A stretch of DNA of 64,000 nucleotides from NCBI GenBank assembly GCA_021772465.1, contig JAJFLX010000017.1, positions 260,531 to 324,530 of the forward strand. The letters run 5' to 3'. Under the pieces are notes generated by a model. The model had not been told where the DNA came from and did no database searches. It worked only from the letters and a program-made list of their open reading frames with translations. Positions 18,225 through 27,192 of this stretch are shown in pieces (position 1 is the first letter of the stretch; the number at the start of each line of letters is the position of its first letter). Both the position numbers and the translations under genes were made by a program. This DNA is from Chlamydiota bacterium. Lineage in GTDB: Bacteria > Chlamydiota > Chlamydiia > Chlamydiales > JAAKFR01.

Positions 18225-18266
18225 TAAAAAAAAGCCTGCCACAAAGGGTTTGGGCAGGCTTTTTTA
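18225..18266 (-). terminator. intrinsic terminator after the CT_066-like gene
   Basis: The stem AGCCTGCC (18233-18240) pairs with GGCAGGCT (18253-18260), with A and T runs on the two sides. On the minus strand it lies just past the stop of the 18276-18788 gene and upstream of npt1, so it separates the two units. Confidence 0.88.
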
Positions 18267-18275
18267 TCCTAAAAT

Positions 18276-18788
18276 TCAAGAATTTCCTAGTAGGGCTTCG
18301 GTTGCCTCTAGAGTAGCAATTGTCTCAGCGTAAGCTTTCCAAAGCTCTTCATTTACCTTGTTATTGCGGATCGTGCGAATCAATTCTCTTTTTAAAGCTG
18401 CAAGTGATCTTTTTGGGCTAAATCTCGCAACGAGATCGGAATCTCCGACGCTACGAGCCAGCTCAATAACTCGCTCGATGTCATTGCGACTGAAACGAAC
18501 AAAATCGTGCCTCTTTCTAGAGCCACGAGGAGCGCGAGGTTTTGGGTCTAGAGCTTTTGGCTTGCTGCTTTCGACAATATATTCTTTGAGGAGCTCACCG
18601 AGTTGTGCAGGGTCTGAATTTTTTAGTTTACGAAGTGTAAAATGGTGCATGTAACCCCCAGAAGGTCCTGGGATGTATTTGCAAAGGTCATTTTCTTTTT
18701 TTCCAGCTACTTTTTTAATTGCTTTTGCAATCAAATTTTCGAGTTCTTCTCGTGACTGAACCTGTTTCTGGTCTTTTGTTGACATCAT
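18276..18788 (-). CDS. conserved chlamydial hypothetical protein (CT_066-like position)
   Basis: A 170-residue, strongly basic, helical protein. The middle (residues 75-100) is proline- and arginine-rich (KPRAPRGSRKRHDF) and the last 70 residues form likely helices. I recognise no domain. The place between npt1 and ytgA matches CT_066 of C. trachomatis. The charge could suit nucleic-acid binding, but no motif supports this. A GAGAGG site precedes the start. It is transcribed away from ytgA, with 148 bp between the starts, and ends at its own terminator. Confidence 0.65.
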   Translation of the reverse strand: MMSTKDQKQVQSREELENLIAKAIKKVAGKKENDLCKYIPGPSGGYMHHFTLRKLKNSDPAQLGELLKEYIVESSKPKALDPKPRAPRGSRKRHDFVRFSRNDIERVIELARSVGDSDLVARFSPKRSLAALKRELIRTIRNNKVNEELWKAYAETIATLEATEALLGNS

Positions 18789-18936
18789 TAACCTCTCATT
18801 TGGTCATTTTCTTGTTTGATATTCGGGTAGTTTATGGAGTGATACGATTTATCGCAATATTTAATGTAAATAGAGCCTGCAAAAAAAAATGATCTCAATT
18901 ATACTCCTAAGAGAAATAAAGCCCTCAAGGTTTCCT
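18789..18936. promoter_or_regulatory. divergent promoter region of the ytg operon
   Basis: 148 AT-rich bases between two divergent starts. TTGATA followed at about 17 bp by GTGATAC on the plus strand is a weak promoter candidate. A metal-responsive operator would be expected here because the operon encodes a DtxR-like regulator, but I cannot define one. Confidence 0.3.
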
Positions 18937-19893
18937 ATGAATAGATTTCTTGTATTTGTTTGTGCGCTCTTACTAGCTGGGTGCGTCAAGCCCTCTTCTT
19001 TGAAACAAGAGAAGTGGTTTCAAAGCGATGGTACTGTAAAGGTGTTAACGACAACTGCGATGATTGCGGATATTGTAGCAGAAATTGGTGGGGATCAAGT
19101 CGATGCTCATGCATTGATCAAAGGTGAGCTCGACCCACACACTTACGAATTAGTTAAAGGGGACGATGAGAGGTTTGTACGCGCAGATCTGATCTTCTAC
19201 AATGGGCTAGGCTTAGAACATGGCTTGAGTCTTAGAGAGAGTTTGGATAAGCACTCTCGAGCTACCGCTGTCACCCAGAAACTTTTAGAAACAAAGCCCG
19301 AGACTATTTTGATCGTCGAGGGTCAATACGATCCCCACGTTTGGATGGACATTGCAATGTGGGTAGACACGATTGACCCTGTAGTTGACGCCTTATGTGC
19401 GTTCGATCCCGAGCATGCAGCACTCTATAGATCTCGAGGGGAGGCATTGCGAATTAAGATGTGTGAAGCCGATCGAGAGATTTACGAAATGCTTCAAGCG
19501 GTTCCTCCTGAAAAGAGGTATCTAGTTACGAGTCATGATGCTTTTAACTACTTCACTAGGCATTATCTTGCAGCTCCAGGTGAGTCCAACTGGCAGGTGC
19601 GTTGTAAGGCTCCTGAAGGGCTTGCCCCAGAAGCACAAATGAGTATTTCTGATGTAATAGAGGTTGTTTCGCATGCCCAAAATTGGGGTGTGGAGGTACT
19701 TTTTCCTGAGTCGAACGTGAGTCAAGATGCTTTGAAAAAAATCGTCGATGCGGGCAAAAAGAGAGGGATGACCCTTCGTCTCTCATCTCATATGCTCTAC
19801 GGGGATGCGATGGGGGAGAGTGAGAGCTATCTTGACATGGTCGAGCATAACGCTCGAGTAATCGCTCGGGAATTTATGGCTAAAAATGGATAA
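18937..19893 (+). CDS. ytgA: metal-binding lipoprotein of the Ytg ABC transporter
   Basis: Reads as 318 residues from ATG 18937. A longer frame from 18889 would push the signal peptide inward, so I prefer the later start. The signal is MNRFLVFVCALLLAGC with lipobox cysteine 16. Cluster A-I/ZnuA-type metal-ligand motifs are visible: DPHTYE, DPHVWMD, a histidine in SHDAFNYF, and an acidic ligand near FPESNVS. It captures manganese, iron or zinc in the periplasm and hands it to the permeases. It overlaps ytgB by 8 bp. It corresponds to CT_067. Confidence 0.94.
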   Translation: MNRFLVFVCALLLAGCVKPSSLKQEKWFQSDGTVKVLTTTAMIADIVAEIGGDQVDAHALIKGELDPHTYELVKGDDERFVRADLIFYNGLGLEHGLSLRESLDKHSRATAVTQKLLETKPETILIVEGQYDPHVWMDIAMWVDTIDPVVDALCAFDPEHAALYRSRGEALRIKMCEADREIYEMLQAVPPEKRYLVTSHDAFNYFTRHYLAAPGESNWQVRCKAPEGLAPEAQMSISDVIEVVSHAQNWGVEVLFPESNVSQDALKKIVDAGKKRGMTLRLSSHMLYGDAMGESESYLDMVEHNARVIAREFMAKNG

Positions 19894-20662
19894 AAACGCA
19901 TTGCTCATCGAGCAGTTGACGGTAAACTATGACCGAACGTCTGTTCTGTGGGATTTAAGTTGTAGTATTCCCACGGGCACTCTTGCAGCAATTGTTGGCC
20001 CAAATGGGGCGGGCAAAAGCACTCTACTTAAGGCCGCGCTAGGGCTTATCCGTCCCTTAGGTGGAGAGATTCTTTTTTTTGGAGAGCCTTTAAAGCGCGT
20101 ACGTCATCGAGTGGCTTATGTGCCGCAAAGAGAGTCAGTCGATTGGGATTTTCCCATCACTGTTTTTGAGCTCGTTTTGATGGGGTGCTACAAGCGGCTT
20201 AAATTCTGGCGTAGACCCTCTTCAGCCGACCACGCTCAAGTTCGGGAGGAGTTGAAGCGCGTAGGGCTTGAAGATTTTGCAGATCGCCAGATCAGTCAAC
20301 TCTCCGGGGGACAGCAGCAACGCGCTTTTTTAGCCCGAGCGCTTATTCAAAAAGCAGATCTTTACTTGATGGATGAACCATTCAATGGGATTGATATCGC
20401 CTCCTCACAAACGATTTTATCAATCCTTCAGGAGCTGAGAGATGAGGGGAAGACTCTTTTGGTCGTCCACCACCAACTCGACACTGTGAAACAGTATTTT
20501 GACTGGGTGGTACTCCTCAATATCTGCTTGATGGGACATGGGAGCGTGGCGAGCACTTTCACCCCAGAGTTGATTCAAAAGACCTATGGGAGTGAATCAC
20601 TCCTCTTTGACGAGGCGGCAAAGCTCTCTCATGAGAAGCTTAAGGGGTATGCGCTCCCATGA
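19886..20662 (+). CDS. ytgB: metal ABC transporter ATPase
   Basis: A 258-residue ABC ATPase with Walker A GPNGAGKST (38-46), signature LSGGQQQR (139-146), Walker B LYLMDE (159-164) and the switch histidine in VVHHQLD. It powers metal import through YtgC and YtgD. Overlaps of 8 bp with ytgA and 4 bp with ytgC indicate strict co-translation. It corresponds to CT_068. Confidence 0.96.
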   Translation: MDKNALLIEQLTVNYDRTSVLWDLSCSIPTGTLAAIVGPNGAGKSTLLKAALGLIRPLGGEILFFGEPLKRVRHRVAYVPQRESVDWDFPITVFELVLMGCYKRLKFWRRPSSADHAQVREELKRVGLEDFADRQISQLSGGQQQRAFLARALIQKADLYLMDEPFNGIDIASSQTILSILQELRDEGKTLLVVHHQLDTVKQYFDWVVLLNICLMGHGSVASTFTPELIQKTYGSESLLFDEAAKLSHEKLKGYALP

Positions 20663-21924
20663 ATCCGTTGATTTTTTTTATCGATCCCGTACTGCGAGCT
20701 CCAACTATAGGAGCACTGTTGATGTGTATCGTTTCTGCTCTCGTTGGAGTTGTGGTGTTTGTTCGAAAACAGACCCTCGTTGGAGAGATGCTTTCGCATG
20801 CAGCTTACCCCGGGGTAGTTCTAGCAATTATTTTAGCTGGGGTCTTTAACTGGGGAGGAGTTCTCCCCTTGGCAATTCTCACGGGGGCGGCGTTATCTGC
20901 AGCTCTTGGGCTCTATTGCATGAACAGGCTCGTCCGCTCCATACGGGTGCCAAATGATGCGGCTCTTTGCGGGGTTTTGACCCTTTTTTTTGGGGTGGGA
21001 ATCGTCTTTGCAAGTTACGCTCAGCACCAATATCCTCTTCTCTACAGACAGATCCAAGCCTATCTTTATGGACAGACAGCGACGATGACAGATAGTCACC
21101 TTTTTCTCTATGCAGGGTTGACTTTAGCGGTCGTCTCTTTTCTGTTTTTTTTCTACAAAGAGCTGCTTATGCTCTGCTTTGATCCTAACTTTTCTAAGAG
21201 TAAAGGGGTTGAAGCGCTCTATCTCACACTCGTAGTTGTCGCTGTGGTGATAGGGATCAGATGTTCTGGGGTGGTCTTGCTCTCAGCGATGTTCATTGCT
21301 CCTCCCACGGCGGCAAGGCAATTCACTCATCACCTTCCCTGGATTTTTATCCTCTCTGCAATTTTTGGAGGAGTGAGTGGTTTTTTAGGCACCTATCTCT
21401 CGGTGGTGCTGCCTGTAGGACTTCCCACCGGGCCCACTATTGTTCTCATCGCCGGAGCGCTCGCTCTTCTATCTCTTCTGTTTGCTCCCAAGCGCGGCGT
21501 GGTGGCTCGCTATGTGCGTGCCCATTGGTTTCGAGCTGTTCAAAGGGAAGAAAATCTTCTTAAAACGCTTTGGCACATGAGCTTAAAAGGAAAGAATCCT
21601 TTGCAGACCAAACAGGTGCCACTCTTGGCGCGAAAAGGTTTTCAAAGGAAAGGTTGGTTGATCAAAGAGAAGGAGGGTTTTGCGCTCACGACTGCAGGCT
21701 CTAAACGGGGGGCACAGATCGTCCGTCTTCACCGCCTTTGGGAGGTCTATCTTGTGAATTCTCTCGGACTTGGAGTGGAAAGGGTGCACAAAAGTGCTGA
21801 AGAGATGGAGCATATTCTCACTCCTGAGCTTGAGGAGAGGCTTACTCGGCTGCTTGGTGATCCTAAGCATGACCCGCACGAGCAACCAATTCCTGCAAGA
21901 AATGAGGCAATAAGCCATGGGTAA
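20659..21924 (+). CDS. ytgC: metal ABC permease fused to a DtxR-like regulator (YtgCR)
   Basis: A 421-residue protein in two parts. Residues 1 to about 285 are a polytopic ABC-3-type permease (GEMLSHAAYPGVVLA, then CSGVVLLSAMFIAPPTAAR). Residues from about 290 to 421 are a winged-helix/DtxR-like region (RKGWLIKEKEGFALTTAGSK, then VHKSAEEMEHILTPELEE and the DPHEQPIP metal-site motif). In C. trachomatis the same fusion (CT_069) is cleaved to release YtgR, an iron-responsive repressor of this operon; the fusion is conserved here. It overlaps both neighbours. Confidence 0.95.
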   Translation: MNPLIFFIDPVLRAPTIGALLMCIVSALVGVVVFVRKQTLVGEMLSHAAYPGVVLAIILAGVFNWGGVLPLAILTGAALSAALGLYCMNRLVRSIRVPNDAALCGVLTLFFGVGIVFASYAQHQYPLLYRQIQAYLYGQTATMTDSHLFLYAGLTLAVVSFLFFFYKELLMLCFDPNFSKSKGVEALYLTLVVVAVVIGIRCSGVVLLSAMFIAPPTAARQFTHHLPWIFILSAIFGGVSGFLGTYLSVVLPVGLPTGPTIVLIAGALALLSLLFAPKRGVVARYVRAHWFRAVQREENLLKTLWHMSLKGKNPLQTKQVPLLARKGFQRKGWLIKEKEGFALTTAGSKRGAQIVRLHRLWEVYLVNSLGLGVERVHKSAEEMEHILTPELEERLTRLLGDPKHDPHEQPIPARNEAISHG

Positions 21925-22906
21925 TCCCTACACTGGAAGCCACTTTTTTGATTTTTTTGCGGTATTTGCCCGAAGATTATGGAATGGAATGAGCGGGAAG
22001 CTCTCTTTTGAAACTCTAGCGACAGACGAAATTCAAATTTTGGTTCTCGGAGGGTTAGCGCTATCTGGGGCTCTTGTAGGGACCTTTCTCGTATTGCGCC
22101 GCATGACGATGCTCGCAAATGCTCTTTCACATACGATTCTTCTTGGAATCGTCGTAGCTTTTTTACTCTCTCGCCTTTTTATGGGGAGCGAAGAGGAGGT
22201 CTTTTCTTTGAGCGTTCCCCTTTTGATGAGCGCAGCTTTTATCACAGGAATTGTCACGACTTTTCTCACACAGGTTTTAACTCACGTTGTGCATCTTCAA
22301 GAAGATGCCAGTACAGGTCTTGTCTTTTCCGTTTTATTTGCACTGGGTATTGTTTTGGTGACTCTTTTTTCACGAAATCTCCATGTGGGCACGGAGCTTG
22401 TGATGGGCAATGTCGACGCTCTTCATCTTTCAAATATCAAGGGGGTTTTTTCGGTTTTGGCGATCAATGTAGTGCTTTTCGTCTTTCTTTTCTCAGGATA
22501 CAAACTCACCTCATTCGACCCAGGACTTGCCCGTAGTTTCGGGTTTTCTCCTGCAGTTTTTAGTTATTTGTTGATGATTCAAACCTCACTGACCACAATC
22601 GGTGGTTTTCGAGCTGTGGGGGTCTTAATGGTATTGGCATTTCTAGTCATTCCCCCTCTCACTGCTCGGCGACTCACTTCACGATTAACTTCATTGATTG
22701 GCTGGGCAGTGGCACTTGGTGTGAGTGCCTCATTTTTGGGTGTGGCCCTTTCTCGTCACCTGCTCACCTACTACGGGATAGGGCTCTCAACGGGGGGGCT
22801 CGTCGTTACTTTGCTTGGTATTCAGTATCTAGGAGTACTCTTACTTGCACCTAAGCGAGGAATCGCTTGGCAAGCCCTTCGAAAAAAAGTATACTCGCCC
22901 ACATGA
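21917..22906 (+). CDS. ytgD: metal ABC transporter permease
   Basis: A 329-residue polytopic permease of the ABC-3 family with MLANALSHTILLGIVVAF and GFRAVGVLMVLAFLVIPPLTARRL. It pairs with YtgC as the second membrane subunit. Unlike YtgC it has no regulator tail. Its end carries a good promoter for the following gene, and its stop overlaps that start (ATGA at 22903). It corresponds to CT_070. Confidence 0.95.
   Translation: MGNPYTGSHFFDFFAVFARRLWNGMSGKLSFETLATDEIQILVLGGLALSGALVGTFLVLRRMTMLANALSHTILLGIVVAFLLSRLFMGSEEEVFSLSVPLLMSAAFITGIVTTFLTQVLTHVVHLQEDASTGLVFSVLFALGIVLVTLFSRNLHVGTELVMGNVDALHLSNIKGVFSVLAINVVLFVFLFSGYKLTSFDPGLARSFGFSPAVFSYLLMIQTSLTTIGGFRAVGVLMVLAFLVIPPLTARRLTSRLTSLIGWAVALGVSASFLGVALSRHLLTYYGIGLSTGGLVVTLLGIQYLGVLLLAPKRGIAWQALRKKVYSPT
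22867..22895 (+). promoter_or_regulatory. predicted promoter inside the end of ytgD
   Basis: TTGGCA (22867-22872) and TATACT (22890-22895) are separated by exactly 17 bp, very close to the sigma-70 consensus. The predicted transcript start falls at or just before the ATG at 22903, so the mRNA could be leaderless. Confidence 0.55.
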
Positions 22907-24003
22907 TGTCGAAAGCGCTCCTGTTTACTGCTTTGATTTTATTTACCTCCCATGCTGCAAGAGGGGAGAAGTACTCTTTTGAACTCGCCGAGCTTGAAAG
23001 AAGTCATGCATGGCAGTCGATTGAAGAGGCGCTACAAGTGCCTTCATGTCGCTCAAAAGATTATGTAAAACAAATCCTCAGCACGATCCCTTTTCTCGAA
23101 CAGCGGCTTAATGATGAGGTGTTTGGGCAGTCGCATGCCGTAAAAGAGGTAACACTTGCTGTTAAAAGATTTGCAGCTGGAGTGAATGACCCAACGCAAC
23201 CTATTGCTACCTTACTTTTTAGCGGCCCCTCGGGAGTGGGTAAGACTGAGTTGGCCAAACAATTATGCGATAAGCTTTACGGCTCAAGAGCGCATTTTGT
23301 CAGTTTGAACATGGCTGAATACACTGATTACCATAATATCAGCCGCCTGATTGGTGCGCCTCCTGGTTATTTAGGTTATGGAGAGGGAGGGCAGCTCTCT
23401 GAGGCTCTTCGATCTCAACCCTACTCCATCGTCCTTCTCGATGAGATTGAGAAGGCGCATCCGAGGGTGCTCAAGTTCTTTCTTCAAGCCTTCGATGATG
23501 GTTTTTTTACCTCAGCCGAGGGGAAACATATTGACTGCACAAAAATATTTTTTATTCTCACTTCGAACCTCGGGGCAGGGGAAGTGATCTCATTGTTGGA
23601 ATCGGGACATAGCGTAGAGGAGGTGACAGAAAAACTTGCACCCGACTTTATGGCGGCGCTCTCCCCAGAGTTTTTTAATCGACTCCGACTGATCCTATTC
23701 AAGCCTCTTGGAGAGGAGGTCAAACAACAGCTTGTGATACACTGTCTCGATAAACTCGCCGAGCGGGTTCACAATGCTAGAGAGATCAGCCTTCTCTTTG
23801 AGGCCTCTTTGGTTGATTATTTGATGACTTATGGCATGGATCCAGTGCTTGGAGCCCGCCCTCTTGCTCGACTGATTGACAGAGAGCTCACCTCTGCTGT
23901 TGCACAGTCGATTTTAGATGGTGAATGTGGCCCAAAAGATCGTTTGATCTGCTCTTATGAGGCGGGTTGCATCACGATTGAAGTGGACAGGGGGAGGTCA
24001 TGA
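22903..24003 (+). CDS. HSP100/ClpB-type single-domain AAA+ ATPase with a signal peptide
   Basis: Reads as 366 residues from ATG 22903, the start that overlaps the ytgD stop. Residues 1-22 look like a signal peptide (MSKALLFTALILFTSHAARG). The rest is one AAA+ module of the ClpB/ClpA second-domain type: Walker A GPSGVGKT (108-115), pore loop GYLGYG (155-160), Walker B VLLDE (177-181), sensor 1 TSN, arginine finger FFNR (R260) and sensor 2 GARPLAR (317-323). All key residues are intact, so it should bind ATP and pull on proteins. There is no ClpP-docking or ClpB middle domain. C. trachomatis has ytgD and dxr adjacent, so this gene is inserted or was lost there. It overlaps dxr by 4 bp. Confidence 0.85.
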   Translation: MMSKALLFTALILFTSHAARGEKYSFELAELERSHAWQSIEEALQVPSCRSKDYVKQILSTIPFLEQRLNDEVFGQSHAVKEVTLAVKRFAAGVNDPTQPIATLLFSGPSGVGKTELAKQLCDKLYGSRAHFVSLNMAEYTDYHNISRLIGAPPGYLGYGEGGQLSEALRSQPYSIVLLDEIEKAHPRVLKFFLQAFDDGFFTSAEGKHIDCTKIFFILTSNLGAGEVISLLESGHSVEEVTEKLAPDFMAALSPEFFNRLRLILFKPLGEEVKQQLVIHCLDKLAERVHNAREISLLFEASLVDYLMTYGMDPVLGARPLARLIDRELTSAVAQSILDGECGPKDRLICSYEAGCITIEVDRGRS

Positions 24004-25136
24004 AAAACCTTGCCATTCTGGGGAGTACCGGCTCGATTGGACAAAATGCGCTCAAAGTTGTTCGACACCTGCCCGATTCTTTTCGTGTCAAAGCTCTTGC
24101 AGCACATAGCAATTTAGAGCTTCTAGCTGAGCAGATCCATCAATTCAATCCAGAGATTGTCGCAATCTATGAAGAGAATTCGGCCCAAGAGCTTCAGAGT
24201 CGATTTCCCAACCTGACTGTCGTAGCCGGGCGCGAGGGACTTGAGGAAGTCGCTTCTTACCCTACAGTCGATTTTGTTGTGATGGCCATCGTGGGCACGG
24301 CAGCACTCTCTCCCACCGTGGCAGCAATTGAGGCGAAAAAAACCATTGGGCTGGCGAGTAAAGAGGTGCTTGTAACAGCCGGGGAGTGGATTACCTCATT
24401 GGCGCAAGAATATGGGGTCTCTCTCCTTCCCATAGACAGTGAGCATAGCGCACTATTTCAGTGTTTAGAGGGGCGAAAAACTATTGATGTCCAACGCGTT
24501 ATTTTGACTGCATCTGGCGGTCCATTCTACGGGCGCACGCGTGAATTTTTAGAAAAAGTGTCAAAAAAAGAGGCTCTAAAACACCCTAATTGGAGCATGG
24601 GTCCTAAAGTAACTATCGACAGTTCTACTCTCGTGAATAAAGGGCTCGAGATGATAGAGGCTCGCTGGCTTTTCAACCTTCCTCCTGAGAAAATCGAGGT
24701 GGTGGTCCACCCTCAAAGTATTGTTCATAGCTTTGTTGAATTTGTCGATGGAACGCTCCTCGCTCAGATGCATGAGCCTCACATGATCTATCCCATCCAG
24801 TATGCTATGACCTATCCTGAAAGAGCCCCTGGCTTTTTTCCCCGTTTTGATTTTCTCAAGCATCCCAAACTCGAATTTTTTCCAGCTGATACAAAAACTT
24901 TCTCAGCCCTCGCACTCGCTAGTGAAGTGATGCATCAAGGGGGGAGTGCTCCTTGCTATTTCAATGCTGCCAATGAGGTGCTCGTCGATCGATTTCTCAA
25001 AGAGGAAATTTCTTGGCTTGGGATCACTGAGCGGCTGGAAAAATTATTGTCGAAACACGTTATAGAGTACCCCAAATCATTAGAACCGATCCTTGCTATT
25101 GATGAGCAAGCCAGAAAAGAGGCCCTAACCTTATAG
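24000..25136 (+). CDS. dxr: 1-deoxy-D-xylulose 5-phosphate reductoisomerase
   Basis: A 378-residue enzyme of standard length. It has the NADPH motif GSTGSIGQNAL, the metal and substrate motif DSEHSALFQCL, the segment LTASGGPF and the loop HPNWSMGPKVTIDSSTL. It converts DXP to MEP, the committed step of the non-mevalonate isoprenoid pathway, needed for undecaprenyl carrier and quinones. It overlaps the AAA+ gene by 4 bp and precedes rseP by 10 bp, as in the CT_071-CT_072 order. Confidence 0.97.
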   Translation: MKNLAILGSTGSIGQNALKVVRHLPDSFRVKALAAHSNLELLAEQIHQFNPEIVAIYEENSAQELQSRFPNLTVVAGREGLEEVASYPTVDFVVMAIVGTAALSPTVAAIEAKKTIGLASKEVLVTAGEWITSLAQEYGVSLLPIDSEHSALFQCLEGRKTIDVQRVILTASGGPFYGRTREFLEKVSKKEALKHPNWSMGPKVTIDSSTLVNKGLEMIEARWLFNLPPEKIEVVVHPQSIVHSFVEFVDGTLLAQMHEPHMIYPIQYAMTYPERAPGFFPRFDFLKHPKLEFFPADTKTFSALALASEVMHQGGSAPCYFNAANEVLVDRFLKEEISWLGITERLEKLLSKHVIEYPKSLEPILAIDEQARKEALTL

Positions 25137-25146
25137 GGAAACCCCC

Positions 25147-27096
25147 ATGACTATTTTTTACTTTGTACTCGCAGCTGTAGCCTTAGGTATTCTCGTTTTT
25201 ATCCACGAACTCGGGCACTACTTTGTTGCGAGGTGGATGGGCATGGTTGTTGAGACGTTTAGCATCGGTTTTGGGCGACCTCTCATTAAGTGGCGCTTTC
25301 AAGGAGTCGATTGGCAGATAGGTTGGATCCCTTTTGGGGGGTATGTCAAAATTCTTGGGATGGAGCTCGGAAAAAAAGAGGATGGAAAATATCTTGAGCC
25401 CCATGAAATTCCAAATGGCTTCTTTACCAAGCCCCCCTGGCGTCGCATCTGTGTGGCCCTGGCAGGGCCTCTTGCGAATTTCATCTTAGCATTTCTCATA
25501 TTCACTGCAATTTGGATGCTCGGGGGACGTGAGAAACCCTTTTCAGATTACACCCAGCTTATTGGATGGGTCGATCCGAGCTCTGAGCTCTATACCAAGG
25601 GAGTGAGGCCAGGTGATCAACTTACACGTTATAATGGCAAACCCTACAAAAGCTCAAAAGATCTTCTCTATGCAACCATGCTAGCGGGGAAAGACGTTAC
25701 GCTTGAGGGTTACCACATTGACTACACGTCTGGTGAGAAGACACCCTTTTCGTACACAGTTGAAGCTTATCCAGCTCCCGCCTCTCTTGAGGGGATTTTA
25801 ACTACAGGGATTTCTACCGGAGCCCGCTACTTGATTTATGATCAAATGCCCGATGGCTCCCCTAATTTGCTGAGTGAGGGGTCCCCTATGGCCCAGAGTG
25901 GAATTGCTTACGGAGATCGACTCATCTGGGCCGATGGCGAAATCCTCTTTTCACTCAAGCAGCTCAATCACATTATCAATAGCAGCCAGGCGCTGCTCAC
26001 CATTGCTCGGGGAGATGAAACTTTCTTAACACGCCAACCTCGTGTTTCGACGCAAGATCTTGTCATTCCCTCCCACATCCAGGATGAATTGAAAGATTGG
26101 CAGTATGAATACGATCTTGTTGGAAAATGGTCAGATCTTACAGTTCTCCCTTATATTATTAGTAGCGAGGGTTATATAGAGGCTCCTCTCAATTTTCTTG
26201 ATGAAGAGAGTGAAAGAGCCGCCTTTCCTCTTCACCCCTACTCGCCAGATCTCGAGAGTCGACTTGAGCCGCGTGACCGCATTATAGCGGTTGACGGAAC
26301 TCCTGTTTCAACAGGGTATGAGATTCTAGGAGGTCTTCAGACTCATGAGGTTCAGCTGATTGCTCAAAAGGATGGGAAATTTACAGCTCCAATCTCTTGG
26401 CTGATTGAAGATCAGGTTTTCCAAGAGAGTTTAAATGTTAAAGAGATTCAGGAGCTCGCTGCCAAAATTGGGGTGAGTTCGGGGCCACATGTTGTTGATG
26501 ATTACATACGCTTGACACCAGTAGAGCCCAAAAGGATCGAACAATTTAGTCTCTCTAATGAGTCAAAAGAGCGCATCGAGAGAGAGCTTGATCGTCAAAA
26601 GAGAGAGATCGAAGCCATTTCTGATACGAAGAAGCGAACTCAAGCCCTTGCATACCTGAAAAAAAGCCGGAATCAGCTATTGCTTGGTATCTATCTCCAA
26701 GATCGAGCAGTCCGCTACAACCCCTCTCCTTTGGTTCTTTTTGGTAGCACTTTTGTAGAGACCGGGCAGACGATTAAAGCTCTTGTTACTGGGTACTTGC
26801 ATCCTAAATGGATCAGTGGTCCACTCGGGATTGTCCAAGTGATTCAGCAAGGGTGGAAGCTCGGGATTTCTGAAGCTCTTTTTTGGATTGCAGCAATCAG
26901 CTTGAATTTAGGCTTTCTCAATCTCCTTCCGATCCCAGTCCTTGATGGGGGATACATCTGCCTAGGACTTTGGGAGATGATTACAAAAAAGAAGCTCAAA
27001 GCTAAGACGATGGAGCGTTTGATTCTTCCCTTTGTCATCTTGCTTTTTGGTCTGTTGATATTTTTGACGTTCCAAGATATTACTAGGCTATTTTAG
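25147..27096 (+). CDS. rseP: site-2 zinc protease RseP (YaeL)
   Basis: A 649-residue M50 membrane protease with HELGH (H20-H24) in the first membrane segment and the distal ligand motif NLLPIPVLDGG near the end. Between them lies a long periplasmic region with PDZ-type segments (PGDQLTRYNGKPY and a second near EPRDRIIAVDG). It is about 200 residues longer than the E. coli enzyme, as in other chlamydiae (CT_072). It cleaves within the membrane, typically anti-sigma factors or signal peptides. No anti-sigma partner is visible nearby. Confidence 0.95.
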   Translation: MTIFYFVLAAVALGILVFIHELGHYFVARWMGMVVETFSIGFGRPLIKWRFQGVDWQIGWIPFGGYVKILGMELGKKEDGKYLEPHEIPNGFFTKPPWRRICVALAGPLANFILAFLIFTAIWMLGGREKPFSDYTQLIGWVDPSSELYTKGVRPGDQLTRYNGKPYKSSKDLLYATMLAGKDVTLEGYHIDYTSGEKTPFSYTVEAYPAPASLEGILTTGISTGARYLIYDQMPDGSPNLLSEGSPMAQSGIAYGDRLIWADGEILFSLKQLNHIINSSQALLTIARGDETFLTRQPRVSTQDLVIPSHIQDELKDWQYEYDLVGKWSDLTVLPYIISSEGYIEAPLNFLDEESERAAFPLHPYSPDLESRLEPRDRIIAVDGTPVSTGYEILGGLQTHEVQLIAQKDGKFTAPISWLIEDQVFQESLNVKEIQELAAKIGVSSGPHVVDDYIRLTPVEPKRIEQFSLSNESKERIERELDRQKREIEAISDTKKRTQALAYLKKSRNQLLLGIYLQDRAVRYNPSPLVLFGSTFVETGQTIKALVTGYLHPKWISGPLGIVQVIQQGWKLGISEALFWIAAISLNLGFLNLLPIPVLDGGYICLGLWEMITKKKLKAKTMERLILPFVILLFGLLIFLTFQDITRLF

Positions 27097-27142
27097 CCAG
27101 CTGATCTCGGGCAGATTTGCATGGCGCAAACTGATTTTTCCT

Positions 27143-27174
27143 AAAAAAAGAGCGCACCCACGTTGTGAGTGCGC
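27143..27174 (-). terminator. intrinsic terminator downstream of dnaK
   Basis: The stem GCGCACCCAC (27152-27161) pairs with GTGAGTGCGC (27165-27174) with one mismatch. On the minus strand it is followed by seven T. It ends the hrcA-grpE-dnaK unit in the gap that separates it from convergent rseP. Confidence 0.85.
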
Positions 27175-27192
27175 GCATCTAACGTTTAGAGA

